NCBI GenBank assembly: GCA_050084985.1
Contig: JBITNC010000001.1
Location: 193,130,001-193,194,000 of the forward strand
Reading direction: 5' to 3'
DNA from: Nageia nagi
Taxonomy: Eukaryota > Pinophyta
Length of the DNA: 64,000 bases
Shown: in pieces, positions 1 through 12,737 of the stretch
Layout: each line of letters opens with the position of its first letter
Position numbering within the stretch: position 1 is the stretch's first letter
The notes under the pieces: model-generated
Told to the model about the DNA's origin: nothing
Seen by the model: only the letters and a program-made list of their open reading frames with translations
The model's database searches: none
Translations under genes and position numbers: made by a program

Positions 1-2
1 TT

Positions 3-3000
3 CACATTAATTGTTTCTTCCATCTTGGTGTGTCATATTAGGGTTTATGATTATTGAACAACTTGCAACGACCCTTTTTACATGAATATTATCAACTTGT
101 AGGGATTCTTCATCACCATCCTTATCTTTGATGAGTCTTCATCCACTTGCCATTATCCTCGAGCATGCATCCATCCAAGAGAACTAAGATGATATGGAAT
201 TGAGTAATAAGATTTAGTAAGATTTATATTAGGATTAGGAAAAATCTTTAGAATTATGAAATGCATCCTACCCTAGGTGCAAACATACAAATCTATTCAA
301 GAATTACTTTGCATTGATATCAATAGGTTTTATGTGTCATTAGAGACTATCTATCATCCTTGATCATGGAATCTAATAACATTCCACATGCATCATCCCA
401 TTTCATTCATTATTCAACTTTTAAAATAATATCATTTCAAACAATACTCCATTCTGATCTTGATAGGTTCTAGTTCTCATCAAGAGACTACCTATCTTCC
501 TCGATCATGTAATTAAAAGAAAAGTATTACACCAATACACATAACATAGGAATAACCATTTCCTAAGCAAGATCTAATCAAATTATACTAAGTTATTTTG
601 ATTCAATCATTCAAAACAATTTCCCATTCCTAATCTTCAAAGGTTTTCAACTACCTCTCATCATTCTTGGATCACTACAAAATCACTATTTACATTATCC
701 ATTTTTGAGATCATTTATTCTTTCACAACACATATAGTAATCAAAGAAACTTTGTATAATAAGCTAATTATGAAAAAATTTTCATTTCATAGTAAGAAAC
801 TCATTTTCATGTAACAACATCCTTCTTTGTACCCTATGATTATGAATAGTAATCTTTTCTCTTGTAATAGCATTTCTAACTTAAAAATATTGAAAACTTC
901 ATTAATTTCCATAATGTGGTATCACTTCTCACAAGGGCCCATGAGTTGTAAATGAACATATTAATCCAAGGAGATCTATGAATAAAATTCCTTATTGAAA
1001 AGTAAACAGATGGATACTATGAAGGGTATTGTGAGTTGTATGCCCTGATCAAAATGAGTATGTCTTATTATTTGATGAAATGCTTCATCAAATACAAGAA
1101 TGACATGGAACCTATGAATTGTTTGATAAAATTTCTTTGCTTACTACATATCTAGAATGGATAGTTCTATGAGATGTTTGATAAAATGCTTCATCCAAAG
1201 CAATCTTTTGTAATACTTAAATTGCATTATGATAAATGCCTCATCAAAATGCATTCAATGAAGGTGTTAACAAGGTATTGAAAAAATGCATCTTTAAATG
1301 TAGTATAGGGGTGCAAGGTTATTTTATTAATAGCTTCAGATTTGTTTGACAAATGCTCCATTGAGTGCGATCCTGGGAGCATGAGGTAGAAACACTGATA
1401 TCCCATGAATTATTTGAAAAAGTGACTCATTAAATGCAATCTCAGGGGCATAATTATGGACATGTTATATGTTGAAAAGGGGATGGAAATTTATTTGAAA
1501 AAATACCCCATCATGTGTCATCTCAAGAGGTAAAGCAAAGATATCATTAGCCTCAGGATTGTTTGACAAAATACCCCATCGAGCATAGTCCTAGGAGCAC
1601 AACCCAAATACAAGGAAATTGCTACAAATTGATTAACAAAATGCCTCATCAATTTCAGTTCGCTAGTAGGTTTGAAATAAAATGGTGAATTTAAAAAGAC
1701 CTAAAAATTATTTAACAAAATGCTTCATTGAAGAACAATATCATGTAATGATCGCATGATATACAAAAAATAGTACCTTGAAAGGGACTCTAAATTTCTT
1801 GATAAAATATCCCAACTATATAAAAACCCATTGAATAATTTGACAAAATGCCTCCTTAATTTTTGCTTGGCAACATTGGAAGGCATCAAGGATTGTTTTA
1901 TAACATGCTTCTTCAAAGCGTAGTCTAATGCAATGATCATAGGATATGAGAAAGGGTGATGCACTGAAAGGGGCTTAAAATAAATTGGATAAAGTGGCTT
2001 ATGGAATAGATTGAAAGGACCACAAATTGTCTGATAAAAGGTTGCATCAAATGATAATCATAGAAGCAAACATTTTGAAATGGTTTGTGAATTGTTTGAC
2101 AAGAAATCTCATCGAGTGCAACCATTAGGAATGCTAATAAGGCCATTAATTGGTTGACAAAATGATTAATTGTGATGCAGTCTTAGATGACCACATAGGG
2201 AGGTCAATGGAGTAAACATCATAAACTTACATTGTTACTACTACGATATTTTCCAAGGTTTCCAAAGTTCACACCAAAGATAAATCAAGTCTATGCAACT
2301 CAAAAGAGTCACAGATGGAGGAAAACAAAGTGCTTCCCATGTAGGATCACAAGGCTTGTTATACTCATTTTTATGTATGAAACTTTGTCAACCTACCATT
2401 TTATTCTAGCTATAGTGTTACCCATATAGGAAGTGAATATTGACAACAAGTTTTCAAGGATTTTCTTCAAAGGGTGTCTCAAATATAATAGAAGACATGC
2501 CATATATGTAGAGAAGAATAATTTTTCTACAAATATGCAAAGGATGGGAGTACCCAACGTATTCTAAAACTTGATTATATTTTTCCATTCATAACCAATC
2601 TTCTTGGGGATTACAATGGAGATCACGTTCTCATACTACTAGACAAATATTTCAAGCATGCTAGGGAAAGACATATCGATAGAAGCATTGTATTTTTATT
2701 TTAAAATAAGTTTGGGGTTCATGGGTTTGGACATTGGAATGAAGAAAATACTACTCATCATAGTTAGAAGGGAAAAAATTTTCATGTGAAAACATGTCAA
2801 AGAACTTCACATGATCTATTTCCACTATTGGTGTAATAGTTTCTTATATAATTCTTTATCTAGATTCTTCCCTAGATGCATGCATATTGAAAAAATGTAC
2901 AACACATTCACATGCTTTACTAGAAAGTATTAAATATTATTCATCAACTAAATACTCATATCAATAACCTAAAATAATATTTTAGTATTTAAAGTCTAAA

Positions 3001-3937
3001 ATCTTAAAAAAATACTTAGAATGAAATTTGAAGGATGGGGAGCGCTAGTACTTCTTTTCTCATGAGACCCAAAGCCAATTTGAATTAAAGATATCTTCCT
3101 TAAGAATATTAAGGTATTTATAGTTAAATTTTTGATATATTCCTTCCAAAAATGGGACTATTTTTCCAACTCATTGATTTTATTTGAGAGATGTAAGTCT
3201 TTTATTTTTTAGATGTCAATAATTTTGTTTGTAGATGTTATAACTTTCCAAAATACTTTGGACACCTCATTATAAGTTACAAAATTTTTCTAATAATTTC
3301 ATGGACCTAAAACTTGAGAACAAATTGTGTGGGGTGTTTTCTTTTCAAAAATTCAAAATAACTTGCAACTAAAAAAATAAGATAAATTATCCTTTCAACC
3401 CCTAATTTTTACTTTCACCCAAGTTTTTTAAATTTTATTGATGAAAAATTCAAATTCAAACCATTGGAATATTATTTCCCTCCTATTAAAATAATCAATA
3501 ATTTTTAAAATGCATATTATTTATTTTTAAAACACATATTTACCTATGATGATCATTCATCCTGTAAGGCAATTCATTAGTGCATACACACATACATCAT
3601 TGAAATCGAAAATAATGCATGATAATGATGTTATGCATCTATATGATCTATGAGATTCCTTATGGATATCATAAATTCAATGCCAATCATTTCTTCACTC
3701 TTACCAATCTATTATCTGCAACCAAATTATCTTTGGTTCCTTGGGGTCTCCATCTTGATAGCCATATCGATCAACCTGTTACTTGTGTTATAATAACCTT
3801 GAAGATAACAACAAATCGATACAAAAGATGCATAAGTAATTCATAATCAATTTCAAATTGTAAATCATTTACATATTTAATTCAAATCCCCCAAGATCAT
3901 CAACATCTTAATAAGAGTGTTCAAGCAGGTCATTGCA
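3..3937 (-). repeat. Long terminal repeat (3' LTR), left copy
   Basis: Collinear with 8786-12737 from the conserved block around GTTTCTTCCATCTTGG to the terminal CATTGCA. Compared with the right copy, many CG dinucleotides have become TG or CA, as expected from deamination of methylated cytosine. It contains the decayed PPR-like array at about 1060-2210 and no intact open frame. The last kilobase (about 3000-3900) is AT-rich and featureless apart from short open frames that are not conserved between the two copies. Confidence 0.82.
1060..2210 (+). pseudogene. Decayed PPR (pentatricopeptide repeat) array inside the left LTR
   Basis: The plus strand repeats a motif of the form TTGTTTGA(C/T)AAAATGC(C/T)TC about every 40-120 bases. 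In frame this reads L-F-D-K-M-P/L, the helix-B signature of PLS-class PPR repeats. One interval also reads S-N-A-M-I-I-G-Y-E-K-G (about 1926-1958), the helix-A signature that precedes it in plant PPR proteins. Frames change between repeats and stops are frequent, so no protein can be made. The same array lies in the other LTR. It runs antisense to the retroelement. Unit spacing is shorter and less regular than the 93-105 bases of intact PPRs, so indels must have accumulated, or the similarity is partly degenerate repetition. Confidence 0.65.
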
Positions 3938-3955
3938 TACTACCCCCTTAGAAGG
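3938..3955 (-). other. Polypurine tract next to the 3' LTR
   Basis: Immediately inside the left LTR the minus strand reads TTCTAAGGGGGTAGTA and then the LTR terminus TGCAATG. A G-rich purine run abutting TG is the usual plus-strand primer of LTR retroelements and sets the orientation. The tract is short and interrupted by T, as expected of an old copy. Confidence 0.55.
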
Positions 3956-5389
3956 AACATAGTCCCTTGTGTTTTTAAACTATCTCAATAAGGTGCAATA
4001 ATGTTCACATAACCATACAAATAATTAATAATTTTATATTTTCATAAGAAATATAGTTTCTCTAATTTATTCAAAATATTCACACAAATTCATCTTATTA
4101 TGCTAAACATGCATATGTCTTCTTATTACTCATCTTCCTAGTCCTACAACTAGGATTTGATGAAAGAGTTTTAATATCCAAGTGATCCAATACCTGCAAG
4201 ATTAAAGAAATCAAATCATATAATGGATCAAACATTCCTTTTCAAAGAGAATATATGGAGACATCATATCCCTTTTTGATAATATAGGTGGTAGTTCAAG
4301 CATGTAAACAATTAGACTTCCTTTTCAACTATACTCAAAGGGACTAATTAAGGTTTAGATTTTTGTGGAACTTATGGCATGGTTATAGCAAATGGAATCA
4401 AAGGGTAATCATTACTCCTCTAATTGCTTATAAATTTTGTATGGATCATGACTAAATCCTCCAAATCATTCCTAGGAGTCCTACTTATCCTTATAATTAG
4501 AGTATGGAATCCATTTATTCCAAGATAGAAAATATGACTAAATACTATAAAAAATGTTCCAATTAGTCAAAGACTATCTTGATGCCCAAATATTTGTATT
4601 AAAAACACAATTCATAGCTTCTACAAGGCCATCATTGGTAGGGTTTTATCTTAGGAAAAGCATAATGCTTTGGTTAATCCTATCTCTACCAGGTAAATAA
4701 GGTTGAGATAAAATGCAATACATCAAATGTTTTGCTATGTTGGATGGAATTATCATAGGGAATATCAAATTTCATCATGCTTTGTACTAGATCTCCTTTT
4801 CTATATTCTATATTATTAATATGAACTTGATTCCCTATCATATTTTTGCATCATTAGATTTGTAATTAATCCTTCTTTTGGGGTGGGAAAGTTATGTTGC
4901 TTCCCACAAAGTTTAGACTTTAAATCAAAGATATTGAGAAATAACCTTATTTCAGGCCTATTATCCTAGATTTCATTAGGTCATATCAAGTTTTAGTCTA
5001 AACTATGACACTTTCTCATGAGTTAAAAGTATTAACTCTGAATCTTTTCCATTCATATGCAATAGCTTAATTCATAAATTCTTATTTCTTCATAAGACCT
5101 ATTTTTATGAATCAATATTTTATCCTTTATGGGTAATATTCCTTAGTATTTTAAGACACCTTCCTAAAATGCAAAGATTCCCAAACTAGTGCAATTATTT
5201 TGACCTTTCTAGGTTTATCTCAAGATTAAATTTGTCTACCCACCTTTTCTCAAAATTTTCAATGGTCTTACCATGTGTCTCGACCAATAATGCTAAAATT
5301 AGTAAAATTTTCAAAACTTTAGAGGGGTTTATGGAAAAATACTTGAATTTGAAATGGTAGTGGTGGTGTTCTTTGATTATTCCTTATTG
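3956..5389. other. Retroelement interior, no recognisable gene
   Basis: AT-rich sequence between the polypurine tract and the gag remnant. All six frames are heavily stopped. I see no RT (YxDD), integrase (D,D-35-E) or RNase H motif, so pol appears absent rather than merely frameshifted. Confidence 0.5.
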
Positions 5390-5765
5390 AGGGGACATTG
5401 ATTCTAAAGATGCTTTACATCACACATACAACAACCTCTAGTGTTCTTATTACCAAACCTTGTTCTTTTAAATATTGATTCATTCCTTACCTTGGTTTGA
5501 ACTTCAACATGCTTTTGATTACTATAATTTTTGTAGACTTCATCAAGCAATAGGTTTAACAGTTCTTGTTTTTCTATCATTCAATTTTGCATATCCTTTA
5601 ATTTCTTTTGAATTGATATGATATTTCCAAGGACTTGGGATGCATTTATATCTTCATTCTCTTGATATGTATTTTCCTTAATGCCATCCTTCTAAATTTT
5701 ATGACTCAAATTATCCATTAGTTCTAATGCCATTTCTTGACATAGAAAAAAATTGAGTCACTATG
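5390..5765 (-). pseudogene. gag remnant with CCHC-like zinc knuckle
   Basis: Reading the minus strand from about 5765 to 5390, one frame stays coding-like for about 120 codons with only a few stops. It carries a charged, coiled stretch (I-E-K-Q-E-L-L-N-L-L-L-D-E-V-Y), then a basic stretch, then G-C-C-M-C-D-V-K-H-L-stop-N-Q-C-P. That spacing is C-X2-C-X3-H-X4-C, one residue short of the canonical C-X2-C-X4-H-X4-C nucleocapsid knuckle, and a stop lies within it. The order basic linker, knuckle, CP fits the C-terminus of a plant retroelement Gag. The capsid part upstream is not recognisable. It lies 3.3 kb from the 5' LTR, farther than usual for gag. Confidence 0.6.
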
Positions 5766-8700
5766 CTAAAAAGGGATGATTCCTTATTATTCATAAGCTA
5801 ATTACAATTTAGCCAACAAAAAAGACTTTTCATGTTGTCTACTCAATGAGTTATTAGATTATGAGGTAATTATGTCTCTTCAAATAATAGTTATTATTAT
5901 TTTACATTTTTCTTTATGTTATTTCTCCTCTTTTTCAAAGAATCTATTTTCAATCTTGAGTTTTAACATATAACATATTTTTACCATAGTATTCCTTTGC
6001 ATCATCGCAAAAGATAAATGTAGTGTTCTTTTATTCCTTTTGTAGTAGACCTATCCTAGAGCAATTTTAAAAGTTTTTATGCTACTTCTTTTTCTTTTAT
6101 CATTTTTTAATAGGTGTTTGACCAAACCTATGTAGACCATATGAGTCTTTTTCCTTGTGAGGTTTTTAGTCAACTAGATCCTTATTAACAAATCCTTTTA
6201 CCTTTAATCTTGCATTATTTCTTATTTGCGTTTCCTTGAATTATGACTATCATTGTAATTCATTTTATAAGGTTCCTAATTTTAGTGTAGAGTACCTCCT
6301 ATACCCTAACAAACCTTTCTTTTTCTTTTAAATATTTATCTTACTATCAAATCCTTGATAGTACTTCATTGAATCGTCACCTTATGATTCGATTATTTAA
6401 AGATATAGTATGCCCTAAATGACTTTTCCATATTATAGTGTTCTATTAACACCTCTAGGATAATTCAATTATGTTTCTCTCCATTTCTCGAGTATTACTA
6501 TCGAGAAGTGTTAACTCAATCTTATCTAGGTACCAAGGCTATAGGGTACAAACTTATAATGCTTGTACCTTACCTAGAGCTTATTTTTCTTGCTTTTGAT
6601 GTGGTAACTAAAGCTTCCATGTGGATATCCATTCAATTCCACTTTCTAATGCACTACAACATATTCTCCCCTTTCATAGCTTAAGGGTATCATTCTATTT
6701 TTCAATATCCATTCTTACTAGGTTATCTTACCTAGATCATACCCATTCCCTAGGGTACAGTTCAAATATTTTCCATTCATGATTAAGAGATTAGGTTACC
6801 CCTAATATTTGCAATTAGAAGAATGTCATTCCTTGCCATAATGAGGCAAGTTTCCAAATGCTCTAATGAGTCATGAAGGTGTGCCATAAGTTAATTCCAT
6901 AAAATAAATTTAATTAAATGAGCCAACTTTTTCAGTAAAAGGTCATGGACCATAGGCCAAAGAGTTTGAACTTGAAGCTTTGATACAATATACCATTCCT
7001 CCTACTCCTTCTCCTGATCAATGCTTCATTTCCAACCTTAATTCCAACTTCACAAACCCTAAAAATTTATAACTTTTTTATTTAAATTAAACATTTGAAT
7101 GGTCTAAGAATGGACTAGGCGATCCACATGAGAATGTCAATGTTGTTACCTACCAGCACCCATATGGCAAGATTGGTGGAATCTAGAATAACCAAACTTG
7201 ATTGAAATTTTTTTGGTGTTCACTTCTCAATTCTCATCCTATTGGAAGACACCCCATAGATGACCCTACCATTCTCGTCCATAAATTATATAATAGAAAT
7301 TTTGGTTACCACATTGTGGTTTCCTGTTTGGGGCCCATATCACCTAAGAGAATTTTTGTACATAAGGTTAAACATCTTCACCTAATGTATGACCTTTTTA
7401 TTCATAAGCATAGATAGATTTCGTAAGCAATCTTCCATATGAAAAGGGTAGTGTCATCACCTATGGAATAGTCATTATACTCCTATTTGCTAAATTATAG
7501 GTAGTATGAATACTAGTTACCCTCATCTGATAATAATAGTTTTATCAATTACTACTCTCATTTGACAACTTACCAAGGATATGAGACACTAGCCTACCCA
7601 TATCTATCAACTAGGCTCACTATGGAATTTGGCATCCTCGTGCCCATATCTTGGGGAGCCATGGGTATTGGATTATTAATACCTTGAGTGGTTTGTTTAG
7701 TCGAATAAGTTTTAAAGAAAAATTATGAGTAAGGCTATACCCATACCATCATCCTAAGAATAATCATTTTTTTTGGGATCAATTATTAAAATTCTAGGTT
7801 TTATACTTGAGGCAAGTAATAACCAATTAAATTTCAAACAAACCACTTATCATGTTAGTGATCATATCTAATATTTAAAAGTAATTAATTCATCAAACTT
7901 ACTCAAGAAGTTTTCAAATAAGCTTAATTATGAAATATCAAGAACATTCATCAATACTATCCTATATTCATGAAAATAATGCAACACATGTGAGAGAATA
8001 AACAACTACCAAGGAATCATGATGTAACCTAATTAAGAGATATTTTCTTATCCTATAACAAACTAATATCATCTATAGTTTGTCTAGTTTTTCTTTGAAA
8101 ATTCTATCCATTTAGTATTCAAGCAATACTTGACTAGATTGTCTAATGATATCATTTGATGAATACCGCTCATTCAAGGCCCTACTTCCATATTCATTTA
8201 GATTTACTTCTTACATACAAGGTATGTCCATATCCTAATACTTGGATTAGGTTAGTGCTAACTTCTACCTATGTTTAGGTAATATTTTAAGGTTAGGAGA
8301 TCATCCCCTTCTTTTCTTTACCTAGAAACCATATGTCATCACTAATTTTGATCATGACTTTGACCTATCTATATCTTCATTGTGTAGCCCATCTTTGATT
8401 ATTTATTATTTGGAATGTCCCAACACACTTTTAATTTCCAATTATGAACAATTCATGCCCTTGAGAATCTTTTATGATATCTCTTGTTCTATGTATTACA
8501 TTTCTAATGTACTTAATCACTTTTACTTGATACATCATCGACATCTACCTCAATACTTTTTATACTCTATTTTTATTAAGGAACTCTCTAACTTGTTCAA
8601 GTCTTTGATGATAAGGCATATCAACATTTAATTATTTATAAAGGAAGAGTACATCATAATATGTATAGGACCTTAATTTTGCATATAATAAGGTATCACA

Positions 8701-8785
8701 TCAAGTCATTGGACATAGATTACATAACATCCAATATAGTTCTACACATTAAATAAAGCCACATTTAGAAATTCATAATCTCCTC
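5766..8785. other. Retroelement interior, leader and presumed eroded gag, no gene seen
   Basis: Three kilobases of AT-rich DNA between the gag remnant and the right LTR. Short open frames at 7202-7417 and 8380-8631 on the plus strand have no recognisable motif. No primer-binding site of the TGGTATCAGAGC type is present next to the LTR at 8785. The minus strand there begins GAGGAGATTATG, which I cannot match to a tRNA 3' end. Confidence 0.45.
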
Positions 8786-11700
8786 TGCATTCATTGTTTC
8801 TTCCATCTTGGTGTGTCATATTAGGGTTAGTGATTATTGAACAACTTGTAATAACCCTTTTTACATGAGTATTATCAACTTGTAAGGATTCTTCATCATC
8901 TTCCTTATCTTTGATGAGTCTTCATCCATTTGCCATTATCCTCAAGTATGCATCCATCCAAGACAACTAAGATGATATGGCATTGAGTAATAGGATTGAG
9001 TGAGAGTTATATGAGGATTATGATAACTCTTTGGAATTATGAAATGCATCCTACCCTAGGTGCAAACATACAAATGTATTCAAGCATTGCTTTGCATTGA
9101 TCTCAATAGGTTTTATGTCTCGTTAGAGACTACCTATCATCTTTGATCATAGAATTCAATAACTTTTCACATGCATCATCCTATTTCAGTCATTATTTAA
9201 AATTTTAAAGAATATCATTTCAAACAACACTCCATTTTGATCTTAATAGGTTTGAGTTCTCGTCGAGAGACTAACTATCTTCCTCGATCATGGAATTGAA
9301 AGAAAAATATTACACCAAAACCCATAACATAGGAAGAACCATTTCCTAAACAAGATCCAATCAAATTATACTAAGTCATTTTGATTCAAATATTGATAAC
9401 AATTTCCCATTCTTGATCTTCAAAGGTTTTCAACTACCTCTCATCGTTCTTGGATCACTACATAATCACTATTTACATTATCCATTTTTGAGATCATTTA
9501 TTCTTGCACAACACATATTGTAATCAAAGAAACTTTGTATAATAAGCCAATTATGAATAATTTCTCATTTCATAATAGCACACTCATTTTTATGTAACAA
9601 CATCTTTCTTTGTACTATATGATTATAAATAGTAATATTTTCTCTTGTAATAGCATTTCTAGCTTAAAAATATTGAAAACTTCATTCATTTCCATAATGT
9701 GGTATTACTTCTCGTAAAGGCCCATGAATTGTAATGAATATATTCATTCGTAGAGATCTATGAGCCTTATTGAAAAATAAACAAATGGATACTATGAAGG
9801 GTCTTATGATTTGTATGCCCTAATCAAAATGAGTATGTTGTATTATTTGATGAAATACCTCATCAAATATAAGAACGACATAGAACCTATGAATTGTTTG
9901 ATAAAATGCCTTTGCTTACTGCTTATCCAAAATGGATAGTTCTGTGAGATGTTTGACAAAATGCTTCATCCAAAGCAATCTTGTGTAATACTTAAATTGC
10001 ATTATGATAGATGCCTCATCAAAATGCATTCAACGAAGGTGTTGACAAGGTCTTGAAAAAATACCTCTTTAAATGTAGTCTTTGGTGTGCGAGGCAATTT
10101 TATTAATGGCTTTTAATTTGTTTGACAAATGCTCCATCGAGTACGGTCCAGGGAGCGTGAGGTAGAAACACAGATAGCCCATGAATTATTTGGCAAAATG
10201 CCTCGTTAAATGCAGTCTTAGAAGCACAATGATGGACGCGTTATGTGTTGAAAAGTGGGTATCGCGTGTCGTCTCAGAGAGCAAAGCAGAGACATCATTA
10301 GCCTTAGTATTATTTGACAAAATACCCCATCGAGCGTAATCCTAGGAGCGCAACCTAGATACAAGGAAAGAGCTACGAACTGATTGATAAAATACCTTAT
10401 CAATTTCAGTCTGCTTACAAGTTTGAAATAAAATGGTGACGCTAAAAAGACCTGAAAATTGTTTAACAAAATGCTTCATTGAAGCATAGTCTTATGCAAT
10501 GATTGCATGATATAAATAAAATAAAACCCTAAAAGGGCCTATGAATTGCTTGACAAAATGTCCCAGCTATATAAAAATCCCTTGAATCGTTTGATAAAAT
10601 GCCTCCTCGATTTTTGTTTGGTGATGTTGGAAGGCCCCCGGGATTGTTTGATAACTTGCTTCTTCGAAGTGTAGTCTAATGCAATGATCGCAGGATATGA
10701 GCAAGAGTGATGCACTGAAAGGGGATGAAATAAATTTGATAAAGCAGCTTATCGAATAGATTGAAAGGACCATGAATTATTGATAAAATATCGCATTGAA
10801 CGATAGTCGTAGAAGCAAACATTTTGAAAGGGTCTGTGAATTATTTGATAGGAAATCTCATCGAGCATAGCCATTAGGCACATTGATAAGGCCAGTAATT
10901 TGTTGAAAAAATGATTACTTAGGATGTAATCTTGGATGGCCACATTGGGAGGCCGATGGAGTGTTTGGAAAAAGATATCATCCTTCAGTAAATGTTGTAA
11001 ACTTTCATTGTTACTACTGCGACCTTTTCCAAGGTTTCCAAAGTTCACACCAAAGATAAATCAAGTCTACGCAAATCAAAAGATTCGCAGATGAAGGAAA
11101 AATAAGTGCTTCCTACGTAGGGTCGCAAGGCTTGTTATACTCATTTTTGTGTGAGATACTTTGTCCACCTACCTTTTTATTCTAGCTATAGTGTTACCTA
11201 TATGGGAAGTGAATATTGATAGCAAATTTTCAAGGATTCTCTTCAAAGGGTGTCGCAAATCTAACAAAAGACATGCCATATCTGTAGAGAAGAATAAATT
11301 TTTTACAAATATACAAAGGATGGGAGTACCCAACGTATTCTGAAACTCAACTTTATTTTTCCATTCATAACCAATCTTCTTGAGGATTACAATGGAGATC
11401 ACGTTCTCATACTACTAAACAGAGACCTCTCAAGCGTGCTGAGGAAAGAAACATCAAGAGAAGCATTGTATTTTTGTTTGAAAACAAGTTTGGGGTTCAT
11501 GGGTTTGGACATTGGCATGAAGAAAATACTTCTTATAATAGCTAGAAGGGAAAACTTTTGCAAGTGAAAACATGTGAGAGAAATTCACATGATCTATTCC
11601 AATATTGGTGTAATAGTTTCTTATATAATTCTTCATCTACATTCTTCCCCAAATGCATGTATATTGGCAAAATGTACAACACATTCACATGCTTTACTAG

Positions 11701-12737
11701 AAAGTATTAAATATTACTCATCAATTAAATGCTCATATCAATAACCAAAAATAATATTTTAGCATTTAAAGTTTAAAATTTAAAAAGGCATCTTGAATGA
11801 AATTTGGAGGTTGGAGAGGGGTGGTACTTCTTTTCTCATGAGACCCAAAGTCAATTTGAAGGAGAGATTTCTTTCTTAAGGATCTTAAAGTATTTATAGT
11901 CAAGATTTTGATATAGTCCCTCCAAAAGTGGGACTAGTCGTCTAACTCATTGATTTTATTTAGGAGGTGTAGATCTTTTATTTTTTTGTGGTAGGTGTCA
12001 ATAATTTTGTTTGTAGATGTTATATCTTTCCAAAATACTTTGGACACCTCATTATAGGTTACAAAATTTTTCTAATAATTTCATGCATTTAACACATGAA
12101 AATAAATTATGTTGGGTGTTTTCTTTTCAATTATTGTCTCAAAATTTCAAGATAACTTGCAACTAACAAAACAAGACAAATAATCCTTTCAACCATTAAT
12201 TTTTATTTTTATCCAATTTTATTAAAATTTTCTTAGTGAAAAATTTGAATTCAAACCATTAGAATATTCCTTCCCTTCTATGAAAGTAATCAAGTAATTT
12301 TTAAAGATATACTATGTTTTTTTAAAGCACATATTTACCTATGATGATCATTCATCTTGCAAGGTAATTTGTTAGTGTATACACACATACATTATCAAAA
12401 TAGAAAAGAATGCATGATAATGATGTTATGCATCTATATGATCTATTGGATTCCTTATGGTTATCAAAAATTCAATGCCAATCATTTTCTCACTCTTACC
12501 AATTTGTTCTCTACAACCAACTCATCTTTGGTTCCTTGGGGTCTCCATCTTGATAGCTATGTCGGTCAACCTGTTACTTGTGTCATAATAACCTTGAATC
12601 TAGCATCAAATTGATATAAAAGATGCATAAACCATTCATAATCCATTTCACATCATAAATCATTTTGAAATTTAATGCAAATCCCTCAAGGTCATTAGGG
12701 TCTCAACAAGAGTGTTCAAGCAAGTTGTTACATTGCA
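8786..12737 (-). repeat. Long terminal repeat (5' LTR), right copy
   Basis: Starts TGCATTC and ends ATTGCA, with the whole length collinear with the left copy. It is the better preserved copy: it keeps CG dinucleotides (for example around 10130-10150 and 10230-10280) that the left copy has lost. Short open frames on the minus strand at 10218-10469, 10567-10773 and 10749-11048 are antisense shadows of the PPR-like array, not genes. Confidence 0.82.
9845..10960 (+). pseudogene. Decayed PPR array inside the right LTR
   Basis: At least a dozen copies of a helix-B-like motif occur on the plus strand, including Y-E-L-F-D-K-M-P near 9895, H-E-L-F-G-K-M-P near 10183, L-V-L-F-D-K-I-P-H-R near 10304 and Y-E-L-L-D-K-M near 10541. 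Helix-A-like partners are present: S-T-M-M-D-A-L-C near 10226 and S-N-A-M-I-A-G-Y-E-Q near 10675. The alternation of NAMIAGY and LFDKMP is diagnostic of plant PLS-type PPR proteins, which bind organellar RNA. Frameshifts and stops separate nearly every unit. No E or DYW C-terminal domain was recognised. The array is antisense to the element, so a gene fragment was probably captured in reverse and then copied with the LTR. Confidence 0.7.

Larger units (their letters stand above)
3..12737 (-). mobile_element. Old LTR retroelement with about 3.95 kb LTRs and gag-only interior
   Basis: Two direct repeats (3-3937 and 8786-12737) run collinear for nearly 4 kb, at roughly 85-90% identity by eye, and flank a 4.85 kb interior. 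The right ends read CATTGCA in both copies. The left end reads TGCATTC in the right copy, and the left copy begins at the window edge with CA where TG is expected. A purine-rich tract abuts the left copy on the minus strand (3938-3955), and a gag zinc-knuckle remnant is also on the minus strand, so the element reads right to left. No protease, RT, RNase H or integrase is visible. This resembles non-autonomous gag-only or LARD-like elements. The target-site duplication cannot be tested because the left flank is outside the window. Confidence 0.8.

Noticed and set aside
10749-11048. A 99-codon minus-strand open frame in the right LTR, and its relatives at 10218-10469 and 1725-2146
   Set aside because: These are antisense shadows of the repeated PPR-like sequence. 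The frames are not conserved as proteins between the two LTR copies.
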